Shown piece after piece: positions 17,076 through 28,021 of a stretch of DNA of 64,000 nucleotides. Numbering within the stretch: position 1 is the first letter of the stretch; every line of letters starts with the position of its first letter. The translations under genes were made by a program, and so were the position numbers. Below the pieces are notes generated by a model. The model saw nothing but the letters and a program-made list of their open reading frames with translations, was not told the DNA's origin and did not search any database. The DNA is from Symploca sp. SIO3C6. Lineage in GTDB: Bacteria > Cyanobacteriota > Cyanobacteriia > Cyanobacteriales > Coleofasciculaceae. The stretch is from assembly GCA_010692425.1 (NCBI GenBank), contig JAAHHJ010000027.1, forward strand, positions 22,259 to 86,258, in the 5' to 3' direction.

Positions 17076-19100
17076 ATGAGCCAAGGAATTGCGCCGGGGC
17101 TAACCTTAGGCGACGAGCGCTATCGTATCATTCGCCAATTAGGCCATGGTGCCTTTGGACGTACTTATGTAGCTCAAGACTTAAATCGTTTCAATGAGCT
17201 GTGCGTTTTAAAGGAATTTGCACCGGAAGTGCAAGGTACCTATGCCTTGCAAAAAGCAGAAGAATTATTTGAAAGGGAAGCTGGTGTTCTTTATAAATTA
17301 AAACACCCTCAAATCCCCCGCTTTCGAGAGCTTTTGCGAGTCAAACAGCCGGAAAAGAGGTTGCTGTTAGTGCAGGATTTTATCGAGGGCAATACTTACC
17401 ACAGCTTACTAGCTCAAAGAAAGCTTCAGGGAGTGCGATTTAATGAAACTGAAGTAACTCAATTACTACTAAATATCTTGCCAGTTTTGCGCTACATCCA
17501 CTTAAAGGGCGTTATTCATCGTGATATCTCTCCAGATAATTTGATTTTGCGCTCTACTGATGGCTTGCCAGTGCTGATTGATTTTGGCGGTGTCAAGCAA
17601 GTGGCGGTAAATGTAGTTTCCCAATTTTCGGCTGCAGCTTTAAATGGTAGCATATCGCGTTCTGCAACCCGCTTAGGGAAAGTGGGCTATGCTCCCCAAG
17701 AACAAATGCTTAAAGGTATTGTTTCTCCTAGCAGTGATCTTCACGCACTAGCGGCAACGGTATTAGTATTGCTCACTGGTAAGGAACCACAGGAATTAAT
17801 TGACGCGCACAATTTTAGTTGGAATTGGCGGCAGGAGGTGGATATTAGCCCCAATCTGGGCAGTATCCTAGATAAAATGTTACACCTCATACCACGCGAT
17901 CGCTATCAAAGTGCCAATCAAGTTTTGCAAGCCCTTGCTGGCTCTTCCACACCAGAAGTTGAGCCCCCTGAGCCACAAGCACAGCCACAACCGGAATCTA
18001 CGACTCAAGCCACTGTGGCAGTAGCTCCTGCTCCAGATGCGGCTAAGGTTGCACAATCTTCTTCCCCCATGGCTCAGACACAAATACCTAGCTCAACTAG
18101 CAGTGGTTCACTAGGCTGTTTGGGAACTACGCTGCTAGGATTAGCGGGGGTGTTTGCTGTCGGTAGTTTGAGTTTTTTCGCTACGACTTGGTGGCTACAG
18201 TACCAGACGCCACCTGAAGAACAAATTGAGCCATCATCGACAGATGAGCCTCCAGTTTTCCAGCTGCCAGACCAACCTACTGTACCGCCACAAGCACAGT
18301 TTTCTCAAGAGGAGCAAGAGCGCAAGCGAGTCTTGAGAGGGCAACGTCGTCGTTTGGGTATTAATGATCGGTTTTATGTTGCTTTAGTTAATCAAGCCTT
18401 TTGGAATCAGTACCCTAATCAACAAGGACGTCAGTTGACTAATCAACCGGAGGATGAACAGTTACGAGAGCAATGGGATGAAATTGCTGCTCAAGAATTG
18501 GAAAAGTTAGAACAGGTAGATTTAAGCCTAGCAGCGCGTCGGCGTTTGGGCAACTATGGGGAAGCCGACATCAATCGTTGGAAAAGGGAAGTCAATCAAC
18601 TTCACCTCAGTAGCCGTGCTCTCTATGACTTAGCAGATGCTAAGTTTTTAGCACTATTTCCAGAACAACGTGACCAAGAGTTTTTAAAAAAACCTATTGG
18701 TCAAGTGTGGCGAGCGATCGCTGCTGATCAACTCAAGGATTTGAAAAGTGGAGATATTCTTGAGGAAATTGTATTTGATCCAGGAGCATTTGGTAAAGAA
18801 ATTAGTGGCACCCTCCAGCCAGGAGAAGGAAAAGCCTTCATTGCCAGATTAAGAGTTGGTCAGGAAATGGATGTTAGCTTAGAAACAGACCCTAAGGTTT
18901 TATTCTCTATTTATGGTCCTACTCGTCAAATTATTTTATTAGAAGATTCGCGCGATCGCTCTTGGCTAGGAGAACTCACCCAATCTGGTTTTTATGAGTT
19001 TGTAGTTACCTCCGATGCCCAAAGACCCATTGATTATACATTAGAGCTTAGGGTTGAAGGTAAAGTATCTCCTGAGTTCTCGGCAGAGGAAGAAGAATAA
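17076..19100 (+). CDS. Transmembrane serine/threonine protein kinase
   Basis: 674 residues. A bacterial Hanks-type kinase domain at about 14-285 has the glycine loop GHGAFGRTY (23-31), the ATP Lys46 in CVLKEFAP, catalytic loop HRDISPDN (near 148) and DFGG (near 168). The HRDISPDN variant is typical of cyanobacterial Spk kinases. A Pro/Gln/Ala-rich linker (290-340) and one membrane helix at about 345-370 (LLGLAGVFAVGSLSFFATTW) follow. The outer part (about 375-674) has a charged helical domain (RRRLGINDRFYVALVNQAFW region) and a beta domain with DPKVLFSIYGPTRQIILLED near 608-627, resembling pre-peptidase-type C-terminal modules. So it is a membrane sensor kinase with the sensor outside. It starts at the only ATG that gives the full domain. 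Confidence 0.92.
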   Translation: MSQGIAPGLTLGDERYRIIRQLGHGAFGRTYVAQDLNRFNELCVLKEFAPEVQGTYALQKAEELFEREAGVLYKLKHPQIPRFRELLRVKQPEKRLLLVQDFIEGNTYHSLLAQRKLQGVRFNETEVTQLLLNILPVLRYIHLKGVIHRDISPDNLILRSTDGLPVLIDFGGVKQVAVNVVSQFSAAALNGSISRSATRLGKVGYAPQEQMLKGIVSPSSDLHALAATVLVLLTGKEPQELIDAHNFSWNWRQEVDISPNLGSILDKMLHLIPRDRYQSANQVLQALAGSSTPEVEPPEPQAQPQPESTTQATVAVAPAPDAAKVAQSSSPMAQTQIPSSTSSGSLGCLGTTLLGLAGVFAVGSLSFFATTWWLQYQTPPEEQIEPSSTDEPPVFQLPDQPTVPPQAQFSQEEQERKRVLRGQRRRLGINDRFYVALVNQAFWNQYPNQQGRQLTNQPEDEQLREQWDEIAAQELEKLEQVDLSLAARRRLGNYGEADINRWKREVNQLHLSSRALYDLADAKFLALFPEQRDQEFLKKPIGQVWRAIAADQLKDLKSGDILEEIVFDPGAFGKEISGTLQPGEGKAFIARLRVGQEMDVSLETDPKVLFSIYGPTRQIILLEDSRDRSWLGELTQSGFYEFVVTSDAQRPIDYTLELRVEGKVSPEFSAEEEE

Positions 19101-19412
19101 AGACGCGGGGACAGATCGACCGGTCGACGCACCGGACAAATTGGATGGGGATTTAGCCCCAACCAATATTATACACCGCAAGTGACGGTGGGGTATTTGA
19201 CCCATATTAATTTCGATAAAGTAAGACCAAAATATATGTTGGGTTTTGTTACCTCAAACTAACCTACTAATACTGCCCTCATCCCCCAGCCCCTTCTCCC
19301 TATTTTGGGAGAAGGGGAGCAAGTCTAGTAAGTCCCTCTCCTAGGATTGGGAGAGGGATTTAGGGTGAGGGCGAAAAAAGGTGAAATCTTCGCGATAATC
19401 TTAAGAAAAAAA
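19101..19412. other. Intergenic region of stacked hairpins and repeats
   Basis: 312 bases with no gene. In order: a perfect 12-base palindrome TCGACCGGTCGA (19116-19127); a hairpin with GGGG/CCCC core (19141-19166), a possible terminator for the kinase; a decayed tgttgggtttt..acc repeat (19235-19268); and the nested-hairpin repeat (19275-19372). Confidence 0.7.
19275..19372. repeat. Nested-hairpin (REP-like) repeat, copy 1
   Basis: An outer stem (gccctcatccc with gggtgagggc) encloses two inner hairpins (cccttctccc with gggagaaggg, and tccctctcc with gggagaggga). Copy 2 lies at 41687-41779. I recall this type as widespread in cyanobacterial genomes. Confidence 0.8.
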
Positions 19413-22400
19413 TTAATCACATAATTTGCGATCACTCTTACTCACATTCGGGTTATTATGGAGGTAGTCTTGCGCCCAATTGCAACTGCGCTCTAGTAAA
19501 TTGTCTAAGTTTGAATCCAAAACTAGCATGCCCTCATCATTAGCGACAGTGATATTCTTGTCTCTAGGGTTGAGATTAATATCCGAAAACGGATTGGCTG
19601 AGTTCAGGGTAGTTTCCTTGAACCAAATACCATTGAACATGCCTAGAGTATAGAGGTTTACACTATTTCCATAATTACTAAGACCTAGTATATTGCCATC
19701 AGGGCTGAAGTATAGGCTATAACCATCCTCTTTACTTAGTGTTTTGAGTTCCTTGATATCCTTACTTTTCCATAGCTTAATAGTTTTGTCATCACTAGTA
19801 GAGGCAATAGTTTTTCCATCGGGGCTGAAAATTGCGCTTGTTACCCTATCAGTGTGCTTATCAATGGTTTGGCGTAGGGTGCCGTCAAGACTCCAGAGTT
19901 TGACGGTGTTATCATCACTGGCAGAGACAATGGTATTGCCATCGGGACTAAAACTAACACTGTTGACTTTATCACTATGTCCCTCGATAGTTTTGCGTAG
20001 AGTACCATCAAAATTCCAGAGTTTTATAGTCTTGTCATCACTAGCAGAGGCAATAATTTGATTATCTGGGCTGATACTTATGCTATTGATCCAGTCACTA
20101 TGATCTTTGAGAGTCGCTAACAAAGTACCATCAGCACTCCAGATTTTCAAGGCATGATCCTTACTAACAAAGGCAACTGCTTTGCTATCTGAACTAAAAC
20201 TGATTGTGTCTCTAGTGCAATATCCCCTGTTATGCCCTCGGAAAGTCTTGAGTTCCTTTCCATCCTTGCTCCAAAGTTTCACTATATAGTTTTTCCTTCT
20301 GGAGTAGGTTTTCAAAGAGTAAGTGTAGGAACAACTGATAGAGTTAATGAGTGAAGCATTAGAGCTAAAGAAGCTCTTAGTAAACCAATTATTATTGGCA
20401 CTGATTTCCTCACTTAGTGCGGGCAGGGTTTGGATTAGAGTGCCATCAATGTTCCAGAGTTTGACAGTGTTGTCATCACTAGCAGAGACAATTATTTCCC
20501 CATTAATACTAAAACTGACACTTTTGACTGCTTTGCTGTGCCCCCGCAGGGTTTTGATCAAGTTACCGTTACGCCTCCAGAGTTTGACAGTGCTGTCAGC
20601 ACTTGCAGAGGCAATGATTTCACCATCAGGACTGAAACTCAAGTTTGTTATCTCATCGTTATGTCCTTTGAGAGTTGCAAGTAAGTTTCCCTGAAAATTC
20701 CAGAGTTTAACAATATGATCTCTACCATTGACACCATAAATAGAATGAACAGAAGCAATAAAGCTATTATTAGGGCTGAAGCTTACGTTCTGTATACCAT
20801 GGCTATCAATAGTTTTCAGTTTAGTGCCATCGCTGCGCCAAAGTATAATTTCTGTGCGATTAACAGAGGCAATAGTCTTGCTATCCGAACTAAAACTGAT
20901 TCTTGCTATTTGGTTATTATGCCCTGTCAATGTTTTTATTAAAGTACCGTCATTGTGCCAGAGTTTTATTAAATTATCATCACCAATAGAAGCAATAATT
21001 CTACTGTTGGGGCTAAATATAGCGCTCCTAACTATCTCAGTGTGTCCTGGTAAAACTTTGATTAAGGTGCCACTATTACTCCATAGTTTCACCTTGTTAT
21101 CATAGCCAATAGAGGCAATAATATTACTGTCAGGACTGAATTCAATACTACGGATGTTAGTGTGTTCTGACCAGCTTTTGATAGGGGTACCATCGTCACT
21201 CCAGAGCTTAATAGTTTTATTATTGACAATAGCGGCAATAATTTTGCCATTGGGACTCAAGCTGATCTTTGTGACTCTACCTATATCACTTCCTAAATTA
21301 ATTTCTCGACCATCAAGACTCCATAACTTGACAATATCGTCAGCACTAATTGTAGTAAAGCTCTTGCCATCAGAGCTAAAAGTCAGGAATGAACTGTCTC
21401 CTTGAAGTATTTTGATTAGAGTGCCATCATTTTGCCAGAGTTGTAATGGGTTGTGATTACTAGCAGTAGCAACAATCGTCCCGTCATGGCTGAACCTTAC
21501 CCTGGATATACTAATACCATTGTCTGCATCGGTATTAACATCATAGTTTTGGATACTCCAGAGTTTTACTGTTTTGTCTTTACTAGCAGTGGCAAGGTTT
21601 TTGCTATCAGGACTAAAAACAACTTTAGTGATACTGTCGCTGTGCCCAATCAATTCATCATCAATATTGCTACCTAGTAGTTTCGCTGATTTATTATCCC
21701 ATCGCCAAACTAATGCTCGTAGCTTACCATCAGGACTGAGAGCGGTCTTGGTAAAGGAATTATCGTAAGAAATACTAATATTTTTGAGCAGATTACCCTC
21801 AAGATCATAGAATTTTTCTGCGGTATCTTTATTGGTCAGAATAATAGTCTTATTATCTTTGCTAAACCTTATACCAATAGTCCCATAATTATTGATATTT
21901 TTAATCTCTTTCCCATCACGCCAGAGTTTTAATTTGTCGTGTTGATCAGCGGAAGCTAGTAGCTTGCCATCGTGACTGAAACTTACACTTGTGATACTAC
22001 CAGTGTGTCCAATCAAAGTTTGAAGAGGAGTTCCGTCAATGCTCCAGATTCTGACGGTTTTGTCTTCACTCGCCGTAGCTAGCTTCTTGCCATCAGGACT
22101 AAAGCTAACGCTGGTGACACTATCAGTATGCCCTTCTAGAGTGGAGGTTTTTTGACCATCAATGCTCCAGATGATAACAGCTTTATCTTTACTAGCCGTA
22201 GCTAGCTTCTCGCCATCGGGACTAAAGCTAACGCTGGTGACACTATCCGTATGACCTTTTAAAGTAGCTATTTGTTTACCGTCAACGCCCCAGATGATAA
22301 CAGTTTTGTCTTCACTAACTGTAGCTAGCTTCTTGCCATCAGCACTGAAACTAACGCTAGTGACACTATCAGTATGTCCTTCCAAACTATTGATTTCTCT

Positions 22401-25400
22401 TACCTCAGAAATCGCCTGATTCAGCTCCGCCACAATCCTTAACTTGGTTTCAGGTATTGCGCCAATTAACTTTTTTTGTTCTCTCCCTGCTTTGATAGCT
22501 GATACCACCCGCTCAAGCTCACTTTTTTTTGCTGAAGACAAAGTAAGATTAGTGAGGTACATATTGATTCCAACTAATGTTGCTAATGCCGCAAATCCTC
22601 CCATCGCAACTAATAGTCCTGCCAGTGTAAATGTTGCCCGACGCGACGTTTGCAGTTGCTTTGTCAGAGCCTGATTTAGCTTTGCTTCTGTTAGTTTGCG
22701 CTGCTCCCTTTCCTTCTCCAATTCCGCAATTAATCGCGCCGACTGTTGCTGACGCACAAAAGGCACCAAATAATCATGAACCAATTGATAACGCTCAGCC
22801 GGAGAAGCTGGAACCCTCAACACTATCCCCGATTTCACTAATATTTCTAGAACTAAGTCTAATATTTCAGCCTTTACCTCTAACTCCAACTCCAAATCAG
22901 CCCTAGTCTTGAGGGGGCGAGTATTATTTTCATCTGTTAGTAAATACAAGACAAGTTTGGCAACCTGCTGATGCTCAGGGCCACAATCTTTAACTACTTC
23001 TTCTAAAAAACGCCCCACTAGTATTTCTTTGGAACCAGGTATCCGATACTGCTCTAGTGTGGTGATATTTTCTGTTTGCAGCTGTGCACCTATAACTTGT
23101 AACTCAATAGGGCGCACCTCCCCCAACTCTCCCGCCAAATCTTCTACTAATTGCTCAATTAACTCTGGCTCTAAGTAAAACTGAGTTTGTTCAGTTAAAG
23201 CTTGAATAACAGCCCTCGCGTCTGCTGGGGAGAAGTTGCCTAAATAATAGAGGATATTTTTATCGAGAATATTATTTCTAATGATCTCTAAATCGACGAG
23301 GCGATTATTACATTCCAACAAATAATGCAGATAATCTTCCCGCAGTGACAGAATAACTTTTACATAAGGGATATCTAGACAATCCCGCAGAAACTCATAA
23401 AATACCCTTCTCTGCTTAGGGTGCTTACAAATGAAGAAAAACTCTTCAAATTGGTCAAAAATTAGTACTGTCAGCAAATTGTGATCAGCATTTGTGTGTA
23501 ATTGTTCGAGAATAGCGTCGGTGGAATTAACAGCAAAGGCAGGAGGAAGAGGGCAGAGGGCAGAAGGTTGTTCCTGCCTAATAGTCGTCTGCTCTGAATT
23601 TATGTCTCCTTTTTCAAGACTTGTTTGTAGAGAAGGAATATATTTCCTCTGTGCCATAGCATCTGTCAAACATTTGCCCAATTCCCCAACCCAATCGGTA
23701 TAAACTTGCTGTAGAACAGGCAAAACATCGCGGCTGTCAATAGCTCTGTGTGTCAAAACTGGAATTAAACCAGCTTGCACAATCGAACTTTTGCCCACCC
23801 CTGATTGTCCTTGAATCACAGTCAATTTATGGTCATTGCGAGCCATGCGCTCCACTAAGCGATTAACATCTTGCTGCCTACCCGAAGCTGCGATTTCTTG
23901 AGTAACTGCCCCTTGCGGTTTAGCATCTGGTAAAGCTGGATTAATTACCCTTTGTTTTGGTTGCAATCTGCCTGCACCAATAAAAGCACGGAAACCATAC
24001 TGCTGCTCAATTGATTGCCGCTCTCGCTTAATATCAAAAGCCTTAAGATATTCCCCCTGTTCAAAATAAAGCGATCGCAACTCCTGCATAATCTGAATAT
24101 AAAGGGAAGGGTCATACTGAGGATGACCTGATATTATGGCTGTTTCTAAGGTTTTAATTGCCTCTTGTTTCTCACCTAAACCAGAAAGCGATCGCCCTAA
24201 CGATAATAAAGAAAATTCTCGAATATATTTCCTTAACCATTCAGAAAATCTATCCTGCTCTGACAAATTACCACTAGTGGTTGACTGCTCAAGTTCTGTG
24301 ATAATTTCTAATGCTTGCTCAGCATATTCTTTCCCTTTAATCCAGACTGACTTTGATAGCTCAACCTCAGCCAATAAATCATAGTCATGGGCAACTCTTA
24401 CAGGTTCTGGATAACGTTGATGAAGTTTTAAAGCCTTCTTAGCAACAATCTCTAACTCATCCCACTCCTTTAACCTTAGTGAAACTTCCCCTAAGGAATT
24501 GATAAACTTAGCCACCAAATCGGGGCGATTATGCTGCTCAAATACCTCAAGAGCTTGCTGAAAATAACTTCTAGCCTTACAGCAAGATGACTCATACTCA
24601 GTTCTATTTTCAACAGCATACTTTCGCCACCATAAACCCATATAGAAGAGTACACATCCCTGGCGCTCAATCCATTTAGGATTAGTATTTCTCTCCTGCT
24701 TCCTGCCTTCTGCCTTCTGCCTTCTGCCTCCTGCCTTCTGCCTTCTGCCTTCTGCCTTCTGCCTTCTGCCTTCTGCCTCCTGCCTTCTGCCTTCTGCCTC
24801 CTGCCTTCTGCCTTCTGCCTCCTGCTTCCTGCCTGCTGCCTCCTGCTTCCTGCCTGCTGCCTCCTGCCTTCTGCCTCCTGACTCCTGAAAAAGTACCAGA
24901 CTTTGCTGATAATGCCGCCATGAATCTTCCCTCGAATTATTAGCATCTTGTCCCAAAACAAACTCAAGACTAGCTGCCAATTCCGGCTCTAACTGCACAC
25001 CACGATGTTGCAAATCCTGTAAAGCTGATGCCAATTCCCACCAGCGACAGGAACCCACTTCTAAATTGAAAATAGCATTATTAATAAATCTACCTGCGCC
25101 AACCTCTATAATCTTGGCAAAGACTTGCTCAACAGCCTGCTCGATACTCTCAACTAACTCCTCAGTTGTCACCTCAAATTCAATCGGAGCAGCAGCCCAA
25201 CTAGTGAAATCTGGAGCCACTCGCCTCAGCTTGTGCTCCATGGCATCTGTCACCCACAACACCAGAGGGAAAGGGAAATTTTTACGAAACTCATCCCGCC
25301 CATTATTAGCAGTAATTAACAACGCCTCAATCTCATCTACCAACTCCAAACCAGAAATAATTAAAGCTGAAGGCGGTTCCTCTCTCAATTCTTCAATAAT

Positions 25401-25622
25401 TACTTGATAAAGGGACTTAACAGATGGCTCTAAGACTCGCTCTCGACAATTAACAGTACATAATTCTCGCAACTGTGCCATCAAACGCTGGCGCAATTTC
25501 CCATAATTGCAGCGCACTAAAATTAGTGAAAACTGCTCCTGAGAAAAAGCAATTGCCCGCCCCAACATTCGCAATGATTCCTCATTGTCAGCATTGACAT
25601 CCCTTGGCTGAGACTCCACCAT
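19413..25622 (-). CDS. Giant STAND NTPase (nSTAND1) with TPR and about 22 WD40 repeats
   Basis: 2069 residues. The N-terminal domain (about 1-230, [20 protein letters not shown]) resembles a P-loop fold without an intact Walker A. A repetitive RRQKAEG segment (about 245-312) is encoded by GGCAGAA heptamers. TPR-like helices fill 320-560. The STAND NTPase follows, with Walker [10 protein letters not shown] near 603 and Walker [11 protein letters not shown] near 718, a winged-helix-like region, a membrane helix near 994-1018 and WD40 repeats from about 1077 to 1990, some divergent. The tail [21 protein letters not shown] matches the TIR/WD40 protein. It is the last gene of an operon: the ATG lies 3 bases after the Uma2 stop. 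STAND proteins are signal-triggered switches that oligomerise on ligand. The likely effector here is the adjacent nuclease. Confidence 0.9.
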   Translation of the reverse strand: MVESQPRDVNADNEESLRMLGRAIAFSQEQFSLILVRCNYGKLRQRLMAQLRELCTVNCRERVLEPSVKSLYQVIIEELREEPPSALIISGLELVDEIEALLITANNGRDEFRKNFPFPLVLWVTDAMEHKLRRVAPDFTSWAAAPIEFEVTTEELVESIEQAVEQVFAKIIEVGAGRFINNAIFNLEVGSCRWWELASALQDLQHRGVQLEPELAASLEFVLGQDANNSREDSWRHYQQSLVLFQESGGRRQEAAGRKQEAAGRKQEAEGRRQEAEGRRQEAEGRRQKAEGRRQKAGGRRQKAEGRKQERNTNPKWIERQGCVLFYMGLWWRKYAVENRTEYESSCCKARSYFQQALEVFEQHNRPDLVAKFINSLGEVSLRLKEWDELEIVAKKALKLHQRYPEPVRVAHDYDLLAEVELSKSVWIKGKEYAEQALEIITELEQSTTSGNLSEQDRFSEWLRKYIREFSLLSLGRSLSGLGEKQEAIKTLETAIISGHPQYDPSLYIQIMQELRSLYFEQGEYLKAFDIKRERQSIEQQYGFRAFIGAGRLQPKQRVINPALPDAKPQGAVTQEIAASGRQQDVNRLVERMARNDHKLTVIQGQSGVGKSSIVQAGLIPVLTHRAIDSRDVLPVLQQVYTDWVGELGKCLTDAMAQRKYIPSLQTSLEKGDINSEQTTIRQEQPSALCPLPPAFAVNSTDAILEQLHTNADHNLLTVLIFDQFEEFFFICKHPKQRRVFYEFLRDCLDIPYVKVILSLREDYLHYLLECNNRLVDLEIIRNNILDKNILYYLGNFSPADARAVIQALTEQTQFYLEPELIEQLVEDLAGELGEVRPIELQVIGAQLQTENITTLEQYRIPGSKEILVGRFLEEVVKDCGPEHQQVAKLVLYLLTDENNTRPLKTRADLELELEVKAEILDLVLEILVKSGIVLRVPASPAERYQLVHDYLVPFVRQQQSARLIAELEKEREQRKLTEAKLNQALTKQLQTSRRATFTLAGLLVAMGGFAALATLVGINMYLTNLTLSSAKKSELERVVSAIKAGREQKKLIGAIPETKLRIVAELNQAISEVREINSLEGHTDSVTSVSFSADGKKLATVSEDKTVIIWGVDGKQIATLKGHTDSVTSVSFSPDGEKLATASKDKAVIIWSIDGQKTSTLEGHTDSVTSVSFSPDGKKLATASEDKTVRIWSIDGTPLQTLIGHTGSITSVSFSHDGKLLASADQHDKLKLWRDGKEIKNINNYGTIGIRFSKDNKTIILTNKDTAEKFYDLEGNLLKNISISYDNSFTKTALSPDGKLRALVWRWDNKSAKLLGSNIDDELIGHSDSITKVVFSPDSKNLATASKDKTVKLWSIQNYDVNTDADNGISISRVRFSHDGTIVATASNHNPLQLWQNDGTLIKILQGDSSFLTFSSDGKSFTTISADDIVKLWSLDGREINLGSDIGRVTKISLSPNGKIIAAIVNNKTIKLWSDDGTPIKSWSEHTNIRSIEFSPDSNIIASIGYDNKVKLWSNSGTLIKVLPGHTEIVRSAIFSPNSRIIASIGDDNLIKLWHNDGTLIKTLTGHNNQIARISFSSDSKTIASVNRTEIILWRSDGTKLKTIDSHGIQNVSFSPNNSFIASVHSIYGVNGRDHIVKLWNFQGNLLATLKGHNDEITNLSFSPDGEIIASASADSTVKLWRRNGNLIKTLRGHSKAVKSVSFSINGEIIVSASDDNTVKLWNIDGTLIQTLPALSEEISANNNWFTKSFFSSNASLINSISCSYTYSLKTYSRRKNYIVKLWSKDGKELKTFRGHNRGYCTRDTISFSSDSKAVAFVSKDHALKIWSADGTLLATLKDHSDWINSISISPDNQIIASASDDKTIKLWNFDGTLRKTIEGHSDKVNSVSFSPDGNTIVSASDDNTVKLWSLDGTLRQTIDKHTDRVTSAIFSPDGKTIASTSDDKTIKLWKSKDIKELKTLSKEDGYSLYFSPDGNILGLSNYGNSVNLYTLGMFNGIWFKETTLNSANPFSDINLNPRDKNITVANDEGMLVLDSNLDNLLERSCNWAQDYLHNNPNVSKSDRKLCD
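23537..23570. repeat. Short GGCAGAG/GGCAGAA run inside the STAND gene
   Basis: An in-frame heptamer run between Walker A and Walker B, read on the minus strand as [10 protein letters not shown]. It is a second repeat insertion in the same gene. Confidence 0.6.
24693..24888. repeat. TTCTGCC/GGCAGAA heptamer tract inside the STAND gene
   Basis: Nearly 200 bases of heptamers with minor variants (TTCTGCC, TCCTGCC, TTCCTGC). On the coding strand it reads as repeated RRQKAEG. Because seven is not a multiple of three, every frame reads the same seven codons in turn, and none is a stop. Confidence 0.95.
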
Positions 25623-25625
25623 CTG

Positions 25626-26318
25626 CTAACTACCCTTCAAACGCTTCACAAAAGCCCCATGTTCTACTGTCGCTATTCCCGATTGGGCAACTGTTAATAC
25701 CTTAGCTAAATCTCCCGCTAATAAAGCCGATACAGCTAACCACAAACCAGGAAAAACCTCACTTCTTACTACACCAGACTTATCTGGCTCTAGAGTTACA
25801 TACCTACCCTCTTTGAGCCTAAACCAATCCAATCGCTGATCGTAAACTTGCCACACCAAATACTCCTGCACTCGATTGCGACGATAAGCCTTAAGTTTAT
25901 CCCCCAAATCATAAGCAGCACTACTAGCGGCAACTTCTGCAATCAATTCAGGAGCCCCTGCCACATAATCATCCTCATCCAAATACGACTGCCCGCCCAA
26001 ACTTTCATCTATACGCAATAGCGCATCTGGTTGCGGCTCATTATCCATATCCAAGCGCACCGTAGCATTATCACCAAGTCGAATACCAGGAGTAGCAATA
26101 CGGTAAATCCATAACCAACCAATAATACTACTATGAGGTTCAGCATGAGGTTCAAAACGCAAAGGCGACGCCATATAAACCACTCCCTCAATTAATTCAG
26201 CCTTCTTAATTTGGGGCATAGCCTGATAGCGTCGCTCAAACTCATAGCGCGTTAAGCAATCCCCATTTTCCAAAGGCAACACCTTCCCTAACACCTTCTG
26301 CCTTGAAACCGTACCCAT
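25626..26318 (-). CDS. Uma2 family (DUF820) PD-(D/E)XK endonuclease-like protein
   Basis: 230 residues. The family layout is clear: YEFERRYQAMPQIKKAELIE near 25-45 with the conserved Glu, the PHAEPHSSIIGWL helix near 57-69, the metal-site Asp in QPDALLRI near 95, and PELIAEVAASSAAYDLGDK followed by KAYRRNRVQEYLVW near 122-155. Here EVAASS replaces the usual EVxSxS but keeps the Glu. The cyanobacterial Uma2 family is large, often linked to mobile or conflict loci, and its substrates are mostly unknown. It sits between the ATPase gene (93 bases upstream, containing a TAAGTAA tract) and the STAND gene (3-base gap), so it is very likely cotranslated with the STAND protein as a nuclease effector. 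The role in a system is inference. Confidence 0.9.
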   Translation of the reverse strand: MGTVSRQKVLGKVLPLENGDCLTRYEFERRYQAMPQIKKAELIEGVVYMASPLRFEPHAEPHSSIIGWLWIYRIATPGIRLGDNATVRLDMDNEPQPDALLRIDESLGGQSYLDEDDYVAGAPELIAEVAASSAAYDLGDKLKAYRRNRVQEYLVWQVYDQRLDWFRLKEGRYVTLEPDKSGVVRSEVFPGLWLAVSALLAGDLAKVLTVAQSGIATVEHGAFVKRLKGS

Positions 26319-26327
26319 TGCTAATCT

Positions 26328-26392
26328 TATTACTTATTACTTATTACTTATTACTTATTACTTATTACTTATTACTTATTACTTATTACTTA
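26328..26392. repeat. TAAGTAA heptamer tract 2
   Basis: About nine copies (TTACTTA on the plus strand) filling the gap between the ATPase stop and the Uma2 start. In the sense of transcription it reads TAAGTAA. Confidence 0.92.
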
Positions 26393-26411
26393 AAGCCAGA
26401 CTATTTGTAGA

Positions 26412-27764
26412 TTACTGCAACTGCCTCGCCTCTGCCAAAATCGGATTAATACAAAACCATCCCCCCTCATCATCTTGATACTCAAACACAAACATACTGC
26501 GCATCAAAGTATGATACTCATCCTCCCCTTTCACTAACTGCTGCTGCTTAACCTGAAATAATAACTCCCACTCCTGCTCATCAACAGCTCTCACTAAAGC
26601 ATCCCGTTGCCTTCTAATCACATCTTCCAAACATTTACGAGAGAAAGGAGGGTCATCCTTTTGTAAACAACCATAGAGTAGCACCAGTAAATTCCTGGCA
26701 TGACCACCACTAACTCGGCACAAACGGTCTAAACTTTCAGCAGAATCGAATAACTCTGGAATCAGCTTTAACCTTTGCTCCTCATCAAGATTAGGAAAAG
26801 CCCTCGCCAATACCATTTGCCTGAGTAACCCCATGCCTTGATCATAATCACTGCCATGACGCGATCGCACTCTTACCATTGGCAATAGTTTAGGATCTAC
26901 CCCAAAGCGATTACTCAGCATGCCCTGGTCATTGGAGAATGATAAAACTAGGGGAATTGTATAGACTAGATGGCACTTCAAACTTTTAAGCTGCTCACCC
27001 CTATCCACAAATAGATACTCTGGCTGGGTGCGCCCTGTAGGCTTTGATGAATTATCTACCCTATCGAGATTATCGATAATTACCACTAATCCTTGTTTAC
27101 CCTGCTGCTTAAGAGCTTTAATCGCAGGTTCGAGCAACTCTTTATTAATTAAATCTAAAATATTATCAGTGCGTGGCTCTAGATATTGCCTGAGTTTAGA
27201 GCGCAATTCTGGGCTATTTTTCGCTTTAACCGAGATTTCACCAATGCCCACACCCAGAGAAAGCTTTTTGTCCTCTGTATCAATACCAATCTTACCAAGA
27301 TTAGGAATAGAAGCTGCTGCCGAAACCTCTATTTCTGTTTGTAAGATCTTCCATGCTCCCTGCAGTAAAGCCTGAAAACCTTGCGGTTGCAGATTGACTT
27401 TAGTTTGCTCGAGACTTTCACTCACCTGACGGGCAATAGCCAGCAGCACATCAGTTATATCGACATCCGCCATTACCAAGTCTTTACTAGACTCAAAATA
27501 GACGACATGAAACCCCTGCTGCTCTAAATGATATTTGAGCCGCAACAACTCAGTAGACTTACCGCAGCCGATATGCCCGGTAAATAATTGACAAGTAGGC
27601 TGATTAGGGGAAAGGCGAGTAATTGTGCGCTCCAACTCTTTGATAATCGAAGCGCCCCGCACTGGGGAAAAATCTATATAATATGGTCGATCTTCAGCCC
27701 TGCCTATATCCAGAGTTTTACTGGGATTAGCTGCTAAGTAAAACTTCCCCAAATCCAGTGTCAT
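26412..27764 (-). CDS. P-loop ATPase (KAP/AAA-like), first gene of the nuclease-STAND operon
   Basis: 450 residues from the ATG at 27764, which has an AGGGAGAG ribosome-binding site 5 bases upstream. The GTG at 27782 is less likely. Walker A is GHIGCGKSTELLRL near 64-77 and Walker B is GLVVIIDNLDRVD near 225-237. An arginine-rich loop follows (MVRVRSRHGSDYDQG near 300), and a helical lid with VSGGHARNLLVLL near 345. An amphipathic domain of about 60 residues at 150-190 separates the two Walker motifs. No membrane helix is seen, so it is cytosolic. It is the promoter-proximal gene, followed on the same strand by Uma2 and the STAND/WD40 gene. The combination suggests a sensor or loader ATPase for the downstream proteins. 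Family assignment is firm only to the level of P-loop NTPase. Confidence 0.85.
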   Translation of the reverse strand: MTLDLGKFYLAANPSKTLDIGRAEDRPYYIDFSPVRGASIIKELERTITRLSPNQPTCQLFTGHIGCGKSTELLRLKYHLEQQGFHVVYFESSKDLVMADVDITDVLLAIARQVSESLEQTKVNLQPQGFQALLQGAWKILQTEIEVSAAASIPNLGKIGIDTEDKKLSLGVGIGEISVKAKNSPELRSKLRQYLEPRTDNILDLINKELLEPAIKALKQQGKQGLVVIIDNLDRVDNSSKPTGRTQPEYLFVDRGEQLKSLKCHLVYTIPLVLSFSNDQGMLSNRFGVDPKLLPMVRVRSRHGSDYDQGMGLLRQMVLARAFPNLDEEQRLKLIPELFDSAESLDRLCRVSGGHARNLLVLLYGCLQKDDPPFSRKCLEDVIRRQRDALVRAVDEQEWELLFQVKQQQLVKGEDEYHTLMRSMFVFEYQDDEGGWFCINPILAEARQLQ

Positions 27765-27980
27765 GGTTTCTCTCCCTCGCACAGCTCGATTCTATTGCCT
27801 ACGCAGCTATTGTGCCAACCCTCATCTCAGAGATAGTGGGAAAGGTAGGAAAATTCATGTATACATAAATCTTGCCATAATTCCTTATTAAAAAGTTTCC
27901 AGTTCTAATATCAAATAGACAAAATAATATTATCAATAGTCTAATTTAACTTAAAGTAATAAGTGACAATCCAGAAAAAC

Positions 27981-28021
27981 TATTACTTATTACTTATTCC
28001 TTATTACTTATTACTTATTAC
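27981..28021. repeat. TAAGTAA heptamer tract 3
   Basis: About six copies, overlapping the stop codon of the FTR1 gene. The gene's TAA (28018-28020, complement) is the first repeat. Confidence 0.9.
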
